From NCBI GenBank assembly GCA_963708805.1, contig CAVPUA010000003.1:2666001-2730000 (forward strand): a stretch of DNA of 64,000 nucleotides. The letters run 5' to 3'. The translations under genes and the position numbers were made by a program. The stretch's first letter is position 1. Every line of letters begins with the position of its first letter. The stretch comes from CAVPUA01 sp963708805 (GTDB lineage Bacteria > Actinomycetota > Actinomycetes > Mycobacteriales > Jatrophihabitantaceae). The notes beneath the pieces are model-generated. The model saw only the letters and a list, made by a program, of their open reading frames with translations, had not been told where the DNA came from and ran no database searches. Shown here piece by piece: positions 45,755 through 54,679 of this stretch.

Positions 45755-47247
45755 GGTGAAAGCGGTCGCAGCGTCTCGGCCGTGGCGATGGCCTGCAGCA
45801 CCGCGCGCGCCTTGTTGCGCGTCTCCTGCTCCTCGAGTTCGGGCACGCTGTCGGCGACGATGCCGGCGCTGGCCTGCACGTGCGCGACCCCGTCCTTCAT
45901 GACCGCCGTGCGAATGGCGATGGCCATGTCGAGGTCACCGGCCGCATCCAGATAGCCGACCGCGCCGCCGTAGACGGCTCGGCGAACCGGCTCGAGTTCG
46001 TCGATCAACTCCATCGCGCGCACCTTGGGAGCCCCGGTCAGCGTGCCCGCCGGGAACGTCGCGGTCAGCACGTCGAACGCGTCCTTGCCGGCCGCGACCG
46101 TGCTCTCGACCGTCGAGACGATGTGCCAGACGTGGCTGTAGCGCTCGACCGCGCCGAACTCGATCACCTCGACACTGCCGGGAGCCGACACCCGGCCGAG
46201 ATCGTTGCGGGCCAGGTCGACGAGCATGACGTGCTCGGCCTGCTCCTTCGGATCGCTGACCAGCTCGGCGGCCAGCGCCGCGTCGCGCTCGGCCGTGTCG
46301 CCGCGACGGCGCGTGCCCGCAAGCGGGTGCAGGACGGCTCGGTTGCCGGCAACCGTCACGAGCGCCTCAGGGCTGCAGCCGACGATGTCGACGTCGTCCG
46401 TACGCAGGAAGTACATGTAGGGCGAGGGATTCAACGTGCGCAAGACTCGGTAGACGTCGAGCGGATCGGCCGTCGTCTGAACCGAGTAGCGCTGACCGAC
46501 CTGGATCTGGAACACCTCGCCGGCGCGCACCGCCTCGAGGGCCCTCTCGACGGCTGGCTGGTACTCGCCGGCCGGAGTGCGCGAAGTGGCCTGAACCGGC
46601 GCGACCACCTCGAAGCTCGCGATCGTGGACGGTGCCGGGGCGGCCAGGCGACGCTGCATCGAGTCGAGACGGGCGATGGCGTCGTCGTAGGCGGCGTCGA
46701 GTTCGGCATCGTCGAAGGTCGGCGAAACAAGGGCATTCGCGATCAGGACCACGGTGCACTCGTGATGATCAACCGCGGCCAGGTCGGTTACCAGCAGCAT
46801 GTTCAGCTCGGGCAGGCCGAGTTCGTCAACCGAGTTCTCGGGCAGCCGTTCGATGTGCCGCACGACGTCGTAGCCCAGGTAGCCGACGAAACCACCGGTG
46901 AGCGGCGGCAGGTCAGGTAACCGCGGCGCCGAGATCGCGCGCCACGCAGTGCCAAGCGCCTGCAACGGGTCGTCCTCGACCGCGATGCCCTCGGGAACCC
47001 GGCCGGTCCAGCTCGATCGCCCGTCCTTCACCGACAGAGTGGCTACCGCGTCGACCCCGACGAAGGACCAGCGCGAGAACGACGCACCCGGCTCAGCTGA
47101 TTCGAGCAGGAACGTACCCGCGCGTCCGTCGGCCAGTTTGCGGTAGACACCGACCGGGGTCTCACCATCGGCGAAGACCGTTCGGGTGATGGGAACGAGC
47201 CGGTGGGTCGAGGCGAGTTTGCCCAGCTCCTCGCGGCTGATCGTCAC
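45751..47247 (-). CDS. trpE: Anthranilate synthase component I
   Basis: The 498-residue chorismate-binding enzyme makes anthranilate with a separate TrpG, which is not in the window. Motifs include FQIQVGQRYS, NPSPYMYFL, GCSPEALV, LAGTRRRG, LDLARNDLGR-type (seen as VDLARNDLGR), GTLTGAPKVRAMELID and GGAVGYLDAAGDLDMAIAIR. The feedback site motif near the N-terminus reads LLESAEPG, the LLES form that binds tryptophan. It overlaps hisI by four bases. Intact. Confidence 0.95.
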   Translation of the reverse strand: MTISREELGKLASTHRLVPITRTVFADGETPVGVYRKLADGRAGTFLLESAEPGASFSRWSFVGVDAVATLSVKDGRSSWTGRVPEGIAVEDDPLQALGTAWRAISAPRLPDLPPLTGGFVGYLGYDVVRHIERLPENSVDELGLPELNMLLVTDLAAVDHHECTVVLIANALVSPTFDDAELDAAYDDAIARLDSMQRRLAAPAPSTIASFEVVAPVQATSRTPAGEYQPAVERALEAVRAGEVFQIQVGQRYSVQTTADPLDVYRVLRTLNPSPYMYFLRTDDVDIVGCSPEALVTVAGNRAVLHPLAGTRRRGDTAERDAALAAELVSDPKEQAEHVMLVDLARNDLGRVSAPGSVEVIEFGAVERYSHVWHIVSTVESTVAAGKDAFDVLTATFPAGTLTGAPKVRAMELIDELEPVRRAVYGGAVGYLDAAGDLDMAIAIRTAVMKDGVAHVQASAGIVADSVPELEEQETRNKARAVLQAIATAETLRPLSP

Positions 47248-47594
47248 AGCTGCCCCGCGTCGAAGCAGGTGCGGTCGCCGGTGTGGCAGGCCGCACCGAC
47301 CTGATCAACCTTGAGCAGCACCGAGTCACCGTCACAGTCGAGCGCGACCGACTTGACCACCTGGATGTGCCCCGACGTGTCGCCCTTCACCCAGTACTCC
47401 TGCCGGCTGCGTGACCAGTACGTCGCGCGCCCGGAGGTGAGCGTCCGGTGCAGCGCCTCGTCGTCCATCCAGCCGACCATGAGCACCTCGCCGGTGTCGT
47501 GTTGCTGCACCACGGCGACGACGAGACCGTCGGCATCGTGCTTCAGGCGCGCGGCGATCTCAGGCGCGAGCGAGGACGGGATCTGGCGGGGCAC
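47244..47594 (-). CDS. hisI: Phosphoribosyl-AMP cyclohydrolase
   Basis: The 116-residue enzyme opens the purine ring of PR-AMP in histidine synthesis. The zinc cysteines are in LDCDGDSVLL and GAACHTGDRTCF, with WSRSRQEYWVKGDTSGH the conserved core. Only the cyclohydrolase domain is present; the pyrophosphohydrolase HisE would be separate. It heads the run into trpE. Confidence 0.95.
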   Translation of the reverse strand: MPRQIPSSLAPEIAARLKHDADGLVVAVVQQHDTGEVLMVGWMDDEALHRTLTSGRATYWSRSRQEYWVKGDTSGHIQVVKSVALDCDGDSVLLKVDQVGAACHTGDRTCFDAGQL

Positions 47595-47624
47595 CCCTCG
47601 ATTCTGCCAGGACGCGCCAAGCGT

Positions 47625-48017
47625 TCAGTCCGAGTAGAACGTCCGGGTCTCGAACAACCAGCGCCCGTCCACCTTGCGGACCGTGTCGTCGTACGCGCCG
47701 GTGACGTCGAGCTGGGCCTTCGTGGCGCCGGCGGGAAAGGTGAAAAGCTGGACGTAGCCGCGAAATCGCGCCGTGTCGCCCTCGCCGTCGATGAGCACGT
47801 TGCTCAAGAAGTGCCGAGGCCGCGGCCGGCGGTTGGGGCCGTTGTTGCCGAAGTCCACCAGGGCCGCCCGGCCCTCGATCCGACCAGCCGGCGCGTTCAG
47901 CACTCCGTCGTCCAGGAACGTGCCGGCGAAGGTCTCGCCGTCGCCGGAGTCCACCGCGTGGCAGTAGCGCACGGCCAGCTGGTTGATCTCGACAAGATCG
48001 TCGGACGACAACGGCAT
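47625..48017 (-). CDS. SnoaL-like / nuclear transport factor 2 family protein
   Basis: The 130-residue cone-shaped alpha+beta barrel protein reads INQLAVRYCHAVDSGDGETF at the start and RKVDGRWLFETRTFYSD at the end, typical of SnoaL_4. Members act as small cyclases, isomerases or unknown-ligand binders. It lies 30 bases upstream of hisI on the same strand and could be co-transcribed. The function cannot be set from the sequence. Confidence 0.82.
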   Translation of the reverse strand: MPLSSDDLVEINQLAVRYCHAVDSGDGETFAGTFLDDGVLNAPAGRIEGRAALVDFGNNGPNRRPRPRHFLSNVLIDGEGDTARFRGYVQLFTFPAGATKAQLDVTGAYDDTVRKVDGRWLFETRTFYSD

Positions 48018-48175
48018 CGGAACTCCTTGACGAGGGACTACTGCATCGAGACGATAACGGGAACCGAGCGCCGACCAGATCCTGCCCGACGGTCCGGGCC
48101 GCGCGCCGCCTCGCCGAGCGATGACGGGGACCTGATGCTGAGTCCATTGTCGTCTACGGATGAGAAGGTGGGCAG

Positions 48176-48895
48176 ATGGATGATCTTGACGCTCCGCTGA
48201 GTCGCACCGCGTCGTCCGAGGCCGTCGCGGCCATCGGCTGGCGGCACCTGCTCGGCACGCTCTGCACGTCGGTTGCGGTGTCGTCGCTGGAACAGGCCGC
48301 CCAGGTCGCCCAGTTCTGCGTCTCGGTCGCGGGTGAACTCGCCGACGGTCATCTGCGCCTGGACGTTCGCCCCGACCGCGTCGAACTGTCGCTGCAGACG
48401 CGCTCGAACGGAACCCTGACGGCGCGGGACGTGACGCTGGCCCGGCAGCTGTCGGCGACGGTGACGACGCTCGGCTACGGCACCGGGGGCGCCACCTCGT
48501 GGGAAGTCGACCGTCCCGTCCAGATGTTCGAAGTAGCCATCGACGCGATGGACATCCCTCGCATCCGGCCATTCTGGAAGGCGGTGCTCGCCTACGTCGA
48601 CGAGTCGCCCAACTACGAGATTCCCAATGCGATCGTCGACCCGCTCGGCCAACTGCCGGCCATCTGGTTCCAACAGATGGACGAGCCACGCACTGTCCGC
48701 AACCGCATCCACTTCGACGTCACGGTCGCGCACGACGAGGCCGAGGGCCGCATCCAGGCCGCGCTCGAGGCGGGCGGCGTCATGGTCAGCGACGCCGCTG
48801 CCCGGTCGTTCTGGATCCTGGCCGACGCCGACGGCAACGAGGTGTGCGTCTGCACCTGGCAGGACCGCGACCAGCGCGAGATCGTCGAAGGCTGA
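48176..48895 (+). CDS. Fusion of a degenerate pterin dehydratase-like domain and a VOC (glyoxalase-like) domain
   Basis: The 239-residue protein has an N-terminal half resembling 4a-hydroxytetrahydrobiopterin dehydratase. It reads AAQVAQFCVSVAGELADGHL then RLDVRPDRVELSLQT and DVTLARQLSATVTTLG. The catalytic HHP of true dehydratases is replaced by GHL, so that activity is unlikely. The C-terminal half is a VOC domain (FEVAIDAMDIPRIRPFWKAV, FDVTVAHDEAEGRIQAAL, DADGNEVCVCTW). Such fusions occur in actinobacteria with unknown substrates. Intact. Confidence 0.78.
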   Translation: MDDLDAPLSRTASSEAVAAIGWRHLLGTLCTSVAVSSLEQAAQVAQFCVSVAGELADGHLRLDVRPDRVELSLQTRSNGTLTARDVTLARQLSATVTTLGYGTGGATSWEVDRPVQMFEVAIDAMDIPRIRPFWKAVLAYVDESPNYEIPNAIVDPLGQLPAIWFQQMDEPRTVRNRIHFDVTVAHDEAEGRIQAALEAGGVMVSDAAARSFWILADADGNEVCVCTWQDRDQREIVEG

Positions 48896-48914
48896 CCGAC
48901 CCCAGAACTCACTC

Positions 48915-48966
48915 GGCCACCCTCGGCGCCGCCGACAGACCATCCACCGTGGTTCGGAGGGTGGCC
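48915..48966. terminator. Inverted repeat between convergent genes
   Basis: Perfect 10-base arms (ggccaccctc at 48915-48924 and gagggtggcc at 48957-48966) flank a 32-base loop that can fold further. It lies between the ends of the fusion gene and the histidine kinase gene, the right place for a bidirectional terminator. Confidence 0.5.
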
Positions 48967-48973
48967 AAGCAGA

Positions 48974-50519
48974 TCAGGCGCTGGGCAGGACGACGGTGAC
49001 GGTGCTGCCGGTCGCGACGTCGCTGTCGAAGTGGATCGTCCCGCCGTGCGCGGCGACGATCGACGCGACGATCGACAGGCCGAGTCCACTGCCGCCGCTG
49101 CTGCGCGCGCGCGACGAGTCGGCTCGCCAGAAGCGTTCGAAGACGTGAGCGGCCTGGTCGGGGGGCAGGCCCGGCCCCGAGTCGGCGACCTGGACGACGA
49201 CGGATGCTTCGCGCCAGACAATGACGCTGATCGGTCCGCCGGGCGCCGTGTGGACGCACGCGTTGTTGACCAGGTTGCGGATGACCCGCAGAAGTTGATC
49301 ATGGTCGCCGTTGACGATTGCGCTCGACCGGATGTCGACCGAGATCGGCCGGTCCGGGTACGCGACCTGTGCACCCATCACGGCGTCCTGGGCCACGGCC
49401 GCCATGTCGACCGGGCTGATGTGCAGCTCGCTGGCCTGATCGCCGCGAGCCAGCATCAACAGGTCCTCGACCAGCCGCGACATGCGATTGCCCTCGGTCT
49501 CGATGCGGTCGAGCGTCTCGGCGTCATCGGCTGCTTCACCCCGACCGGAGTTGCGTCGCATCCGCGAGAGCTCGGCGTAGCCGCGAATGGACGTCAGCGG
49601 CGTGCGCAGCTCGTGCGAGGCGTCGGCCAGGAACTGGCGCATGCGCTGTTCATTCTCGATGCGGGCCGCGAACTGGGTCTCGACGGCGCTCAGCAAGGTG
49701 TTCATCGACTCGGCGAGCTGACCGGCCTCGGTCCCGGCCTCAGCGCTCGAGACGGGAACCCGGCGATCCAAGCCGGCTCCTTCCGGGGACAGTTCAGCCG
49801 TCACTGCGTGAGCGGTTTCGGAAACCCGTCGGATCGGCCGGAGGCTGAACCGCACACCGATACCCGTCGCGACGAGCGCGAGCAGTACAGCACCGCCGCC
49901 GAGGGCAAGTTCCAGAACGACGAGTTGATGAAGAGTGTTGTCCGCTTCCTCCGTCGGCAATCCGACCACAACCACGACCGGCACATTTTGCTGTGACCCC
50001 GTCGTGGCGTCGGTGATGGTCGCCACGAATCCGGTCAGGGCGGTGACTCGGACAGACACGCCGTCAGTTGTCGACACCGTGATCGGATGATTGATGCCGG
50101 CGACAAGTCTCGACCGACTTTCGGCCCCGAGGTTCATCAAGTCGATATTGGGGGAACTTGGTTGATAGTCCGAGTCCTGATTGCCCTTGCTTGTCCAGAA
50201 CGACCAGCCGAACCGAGACCGGGCCGTGAAGCCCCCCGTATGCGTTCGACGGGCGGTCGGCGAGAAGATTCCTGATCGCCGCCGGATTGGCCGTGCTGTC
50301 CAGCTGTTGATCCAACCGCGAGTAGAGCGAGTGCCGTAGCAGCTCGTAGGTCGTGAACCCGATGCCGAAGACGACGACGATGACCAGCACCGCGACGCCA
50401 CTGACGAGACGGGCGAGCAGCGTGCGCGGCAGGAATCGCCAGTTGCGCGGCTTCGTTGCCGCGCCGGGAGCCGACGGCGCCTCGAGGGGCGTCTGATCGA
50501 CTATGTACTCATCGGTCAA
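48974..50519 (-). CDS. Sensor histidine kinase of a PhoR/TcrY-like system (one frame break)
   Basis: The kinase is about 514 residues after correction. Helix 1 lies at about residues 36-58 (LVSGVAVLVIVVVFGIGF), then an extracytoplasmic sensor, helix 2 (LALGGGAVLLALVATGIGV) and HAMP. The H-box is DASHELRTPLTSIRGYAE, the N-box RNLVNNACVHT, and GSGLGLSIV the G2 box. An extra base near 50186 splits VLDKQGNQDSDYQ. The only start in frame is TTG 50519, four bases after the regulator stop, which is consistent with coupling. The architecture matches the PhoR-type partner of the PhoP-like regulator. Confidence 0.89.
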
Positions 50520-50523
50520 GGGG

Positions 50524-51225
50524 TCAGCTGCGCGGAGCCTTGATCACGTAGCCGGCGCCGCGAACGGTGTGCAGCAGCTTGGGCTCGACGTGATCGACCT
50601 TCTTGCGGAGGTAGCCGATGTAGAGCTCGACGATGTTCGACTGGCCCTGGAAGTCGTACTTCCACACGCGGTCGAGGATCTGCGCCTTCGACAACACGAC
50701 TCGCTCGTTGCGCATGAGGTAGCGCAGCAGCTCGAACTCGGTCGCGGTCAGGTGCACCTCTTCGCCGGCACGAGTCACCTCGTGGCTGTTCTCGTCCAGC
50801 TCGAGGTCGGCGACGCGCAGTACGCCGTCGCGACCACTGTCGGGCGCGGTGCGGCGCAGGACGGCGTGGACACGGGCGAGTAGTTCTTCGACGCTGAACG
50901 GCTTGACGACGTAGTCATCGGCTCCGGCCCGCAGGCCACCGATGCGGTCGGTCGACAGATCGCGGGCGGTCAGGAAGATCACCGGTACCTGCGAGCCGGC
51001 CGCGCGGAGGTTGTGCAGGACGCCGAGGCCGTCGAGACCGGGCATCATCACATCGAGCACGATCAGGTCGGGCTCGGTCTCGGCCACGGCAGCGAGGGCG
51101 GAGGTGCCGTTGTCAGCGGTGGTGGTCTCGAAGCCGTCGAAGCGCAGCGCCGACGAGACCAGGTGGGTCACGTTCTCTTCGTCATCGACGACCAGTACTC
51201 GGCGCTTGGTGGCAGTGGCGGTCAT
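50524..51225 (-). CDS. PhoP-like OmpR-family response regulator
   Basis: The 233-residue regulator is intact. The receiver reads RVLVVDDEENV, VLDVMMPGLDGLGVL (phospho-Asp), TARD and YVVKPFSVEELLARV. The winged helix reads TATEFELLRYLMRNERVVLS, KAQILDRVWKYDFQG and LLHTVRGAGYVIKAPR. Overall it is closest by eye to mycobacterial PhoP/TcrX. Direct repeats resembling PhoP boxes lie 96-126 bases upstream. It is the first gene of the regulator-kinase pair. Confidence 0.92.
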   Translation of the reverse strand: MTATATKRRVLVVDDEENVTHLVSSALRFDGFETTTADNGTSALAAVAETEPDLIVLDVMMPGLDGLGVLHNLRAAGSQVPVIFLTARDLSTDRIGGLRAGADDYVVKPFSVEELLARVHAVLRRTAPDSGRDGVLRVADLELDENSHEVTRAGEEVHLTATEFELLRYLMRNERVVLSKAQILDRVWKYDFQGQSNIVELYIGYLRKKVDHVEPKLLHTVRGAGYVIKAPRS

Positions 51226-51320
51226 CGGAGGTCCCTATCTGCTGTCGACGTCATTCGCGGCATCCCTGCTTCGGTCTGGGCGCGCTTTTCGTGCCCTGCC
51301 TGTGATCACCCTGGGCGTCT

Positions 51321-51351
51321 GTAATGAGCCAGACGTGAGCACTAGCTGTGA
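51321..51351 (-). promoter_or_regulatory. PhoP-box-like direct repeats and possible promoter upstream of the regulator
   Basis: Read on the - strand, TCACAGC (51351-51345), TCACGTC (51338-51332) and TCATTAC (51327-51321) repeat at steps of 13 and 11 bases. The known mycobacterial PhoP box is two TCACAGC-like 7-mers at an 11-base step. Just upstream, TAGCCT could be a -10 element with TTGCGG 16 bases before it. Spacing is imperfect, so this is a candidate for autoregulation only. Confidence 0.4.
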
Positions 51352-51400
51352 ACAGGCTATGCGAAGACCGGCCCACCGCAAACTGGCCCGTCAGCCCGGA

Positions 51401-51907
51401 CTAGAGCGGTGCGTCGCTCTGCTCGGCGGCCAAGTCCTCGGACACCACGACAGGCCGGCGGCGGCGCGGTAGCCGGATCCGCCGCGTGCCGGGTCCCGCT
51501 ACCCACGCCCAGGACGGCCCCACGAGACAGAAGAGGATCGCCAGCGCGGACGTCACGCCCAGCAGGATCGGTACGCCGGGCTCGCCGGACGACGGGTGCA
51601 GTACGAACTCGACCGAGACGACCAGACAGACGAGCTGACCGACCAGGAACAACCAGCGATCGCGCTGCGAGAGCAGCAGATAGACGCCGACGACGATCGC
51701 GATCAGGTAGACGAGGGCGACCACCCCGCTCAGCGCCTCGCCGCCCCGCGTCGACGTGATGTCCGGAGGCGACACCGGGAAGATCGTGCCGCGCAGGATG
51801 AACAAGGTGGCGTAGATGCCCAGGAACGGAACCGGCGCGATACCCAGCGACACGGCCGCGATCACGGACGGCGGCATGCCGGCCTCGACCTGGTGCTCGT
51901 CCGACAT
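51401..51907 (-). CDS. Hypothetical four-helix membrane protein downstream of hisF
   Basis: The 168-residue protein has about four hydrophobic segments (residues about 13-37, 58-80, 86-104, 112-136) and an Arg-rich cytoplasmic segment (RRIRLPRRRRP) before an acidic tail. It starts four bases after the hisF stop, so it is probably translated from the same mRNA. I do not recognise a family. Confidence 0.68.
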   Translation of the reverse strand: MSDEHQVEAGMPPSVIAAVSLGIAPVPFLGIYATLFILRGTIFPVSPPDITSTRGGEALSGVVALVYLIAIVVGVYLLLSQRDRWLFLVGQLVCLVVSVEFVLHPSSGEPGVPILLGVTSALAILFCLVGPSWAWVAGPGTRRIRLPRRRRPVVVSEDLAAEQSDAPL

Positions 51908-51911
51908 TGGC

Positions 51912-52685
51912 TCAGCGTACGACGATGTCGGCTGCTCGCATCTCGGACTTGACGGCGCCGATCGTCAACTCGCCGAAGTGGAACACGCTGGCGGCCAGCA
52001 CCGCGTCGGCGCCGCTGCGCACCGCCGGCACGAAGTCGGCCAGCGCGCCCGCTCCCCCGCTGGCGATGACCGGCACGTCCACCCGCGCCCGGACGAGCCG
52101 GATCAGCGGCAGGTCGTAGCCGTCCTTGGTGCCGTCGGCGTCCATCGAGTTGAGCAGGATCTCGCCCGCGCCCAACTCGGCGGCGCGCTCGGCCCACTCG
52201 ATCGCGTCGATGCCGGTGCCCTGCCGTCCGCCGTGCGTGGTCACCTCGAAGCCGCTGGCGGTCGGCGGCGAACCCGCGGGCACCCGCCGCGCGTCGACCG
52301 ACAGGACGAGTACCTGGTTGCCGAACCGCTCGGCGATCTCGCGCACCAACTCGGGCCGGGCGACGGCTGCGGTGTTGACGCCGACCTTGTCGGCGCCGGC
52401 GCGCAGCAGTGCGTCGACGTCGGCCACCGACCGGACGCCGCCGCCGACGGTCAGCGGGATGAACACCTGCTCGGCGGTCCGCCGCACCACGTCGTACGTC
52501 GTCTCGCGCCCGCCCGAGGACGCCGTGATGTCGAGGAACGTCAGCTCGTCGGCGCCGTCCGCGTCGTACTTGCGGGCCAGCTCGACCGGGTCACCGGCGT
52601 CCCGCAGACCCTGGAAGTTGATGCCCTTGACCACTCGCCCGGCGTCGACGTCGAGACACGGGATGACCCGGACGGCGACGGTCAC
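51912..52685 (-). CDS. hisF: Imidazole glycerol phosphate synthase subunit HisF
   Basis: The 257-residue TIM barrel is the synthase subunit that works with HisH. The first catalytic Asp is in VRVIPCLDVDAGRVVKGINF and the second in VLSVDARR. VGGGVRSVADVDALL and ASGGAGALADF are typical phosphate-binding loops. The GTG start at 52685 overlaps the RidA stop by two bases. Intact. Confidence 0.95.
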   Translation of the reverse strand: MTVAVRVIPCLDVDAGRVVKGINFQGLRDAGDPVELARKYDADGADELTFLDITASSGGRETTYDVVRRTAEQVFIPLTVGGGVRSVADVDALLRAGADKVGVNTAAVARPELVREIAERFGNQVLVLSVDARRVPAGSPPTASGFEVTTHGGRQGTGIDAIEWAERAAELGAGEILLNSMDADGTKDGYDLPLIRLVRARVDVPVIASGGAGALADFVPAVRSGADAVLAASVFHFGELTIGAVKSEMRAADIVVR

Positions 52686-53080
52686 GCCAGCGAACCGATC
52701 AGCTCGATCTCGACGAGCATGCGCGGGTCGACGAAGCCGCCGACGACGATCATGGCGCTGGTCGGACGGATCTTGTCGAACACCACCGAGTGGGCTCGCC
52801 CGACCGCACCGGCGTTGTCGCGATCGACGATGTACATCCGCGACGAGACGATCTTGTCGCGTGAGCAGCCCGCGAGTTCGAGCGCGTCGATGCCGACGCC
52901 GAAGGCGGTGATCGCCTGTTCGTACGCATCGTCCGGGTGAACCAGCGCCCCGCCGACCGTCGACGTGCATCCGGCGGTGAAGAACAGATGACCGGCCCGA
53001 ACCACCCGGCTGTAGCCGATGAGGTCCTCGTACGGGCCACCCGACCCGAACCGCTCGATCCCGGCGACTTGGTCACTCAT
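52682..53080 (-). CDS. RidA family (YjgF/YER057c/UK114) protein
   Basis: The 132-residue protein resembles RidA, which deaminates reactive enamine/imine intermediates from PLP enzymes. It reads YSRVVRAGHLFFTAGCTST, SSRMYIVDRDNAGAVGRAHS and the C-terminal RMLVEIELIGSLA with the conserved E-I-E. The arginine that binds the substrate carboxylate in true RidA sits at VSSRMYI, so activity is plausible. It is coupled to hisF by overlap. Some subgroups do other chemistry. Confidence 0.88.
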   Translation of the reverse strand: MSDQVAGIERFGSGGPYEDLIGYSRVVRAGHLFFTAGCTSTVGGALVHPDDAYEQAITAFGVGIDALELAGCSRDKIVSSRMYIVDRDNAGAVGRAHSVVFDKIRPTSAMIVVGGFVDPRMLVEIELIGSLA

Positions 53081-53118
53081 GTCACCACTCTTTCACGACA
53101 CCGAGTTATCTTTTCGCG

Positions 53119-54679
53119 ATGGCGACTTGGCCCGACGGATTCCAGATCACTGTCTCGACGTGGGCCGGCCTGCTGGCTCGATCCGCCGAGCGCGATCCCG
53201 GTTGCGAGGTCGTCTTCCCCGACGCGCGATGCACACTCGCCGAGCTACAGGAGCGCGCAACCGGGCTCGCCCGCCACCTGATCGACTTCGGTGTCGAGCC
53301 GGGCGATCCGGTCGGCATCCTGCTGCCACCCACGCTCGACAGCCTGGTCGGGATGTTCGCCGTGTCGCTGGCCGGCGCGGTGTGCGTGCCGATCAGCTCG
53401 CGCTTCAAGACGACGGAACTGTCCTACGCGGTACGTCGCGCCGACCTCGGGGTCGTGATCACCTCCGATCAGAGTGGGCCGTGGGGCAATCTGGCCGAGA
53501 CGCTCGACTCCGCCCGCGAGAGCGCGCCGTGCGCCGTCCTGACGCTGGGTCGGCTGGGCGAGCCGACCACGCCCCGGCGAGAGGTGGTGCGCCGGGCCGC
53601 CCTCGTCGACGTCTCGGATCCGGCCTTCATCCTGTTCACCTCCGGCACGTCGGCCAATCCCAAGGGCTGCGTGATCTCGCACGAGTCGATCAGCCGCCAG
53701 GCCCAGAGCCTGGCCGAGGTGCACTTGCAGATGGACGCCTCCGACTGCCTGGTCTCACCGTTGCCGCTGTTCCACATCGCCGGGCTGGCCATCTACGCGG
53801 CCGCGCTGTTCGCGGGCGCCAAGTACTGCCACAGCTCCTACATGGCGCCGGCCGCCGCCTGTGCGCAGCTCGCCGACGAGAACGTCACCGTGTGGCAGCC
53901 GGCCTTCGACACGATCTTCGCGCCGATCATCGCGCTGCCCGAGTTCACCGAGCAGACCGTCGGCGACCTGCGGATCATGATCGTCGCCGGGACGTCCGGA
54001 CTGCTCCGGCGGGTGCAGGAGCGCCTGCCCTGGGTGTCGATCATGGCCAACTACGGCGGCACCGAAATGGTCGGCTCGGTGCTGATGACGATGCCCGACG
54101 ATCCGGTCGACTATCGCTGCGACAGCGCCGGCCATGTGCTCCCCGGCGTCGAGATCCGGCTGGTCGACCCCGACACGATGCTGCCCGTGCCACCGGGCGG
54201 ACGCGGCGAGGTACAGCTTCGTGGCCCGCAGATCTTCAGCGGCTACTACCGCGACGACGAGGCCAACGCGACGGCGTTCGTCGACGGCTGGTTCCGCACC
54301 GGCGACCTGGCGACGATCGACGCCGACGGCGCGTTCCACTTCGACGGCCGCCTCAAGGACATGATGAAGGTCGGCGGCGAGAACGTGGCGGCGGTCGAGG
54401 TCGAGGCCTATCTCATCGGCCACCCCGCGATACAGGTCGTCGCCGTCGTCGCGCGCGCCGGACGAGAAGTACGGCGAGGTGCCGGCCGCCTATCTCGAAC
54501 TGGTGCCGGGCGCGACGCTCAGCGCCGACGAGCTGATCGCCTTCTGCTCGGGCCAGATCGCCTCGTACAAGGTGCCGCGGCACGTGCGGTTCGTCGATGA
54601 GTGGCCGATGTCGGGAACCAAGATCCAGAAGTACGTCCTGCGCGACCGCATCGCCGCCGAACTAGCGAACAGCGGCTAA
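53119..54679 (+). CDS. AMP-dependent acyl-CoA synthetase / ligase (one frame break)
   Basis: The adenylate-forming enzyme is about 519 residues after correction. The P-loop is FTSGTSANPKG, A5 is NYGGTEMVG, A7 is DGWFRTGDLATID, A8 is KDMMKVGGENV, and the C-terminal catalytic lysine is in SGTKIQKYVL. An extra base near 54462 splits VVARAPDEKYGEVPAAYLEL. It interrupts the his genes between ridA and priA and runs against them, overlapping the priA end by 18 bases. The acyl substrate is unknown; a short- or medium-chain or aromatic acid is likely by family. Confidence 0.89.
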
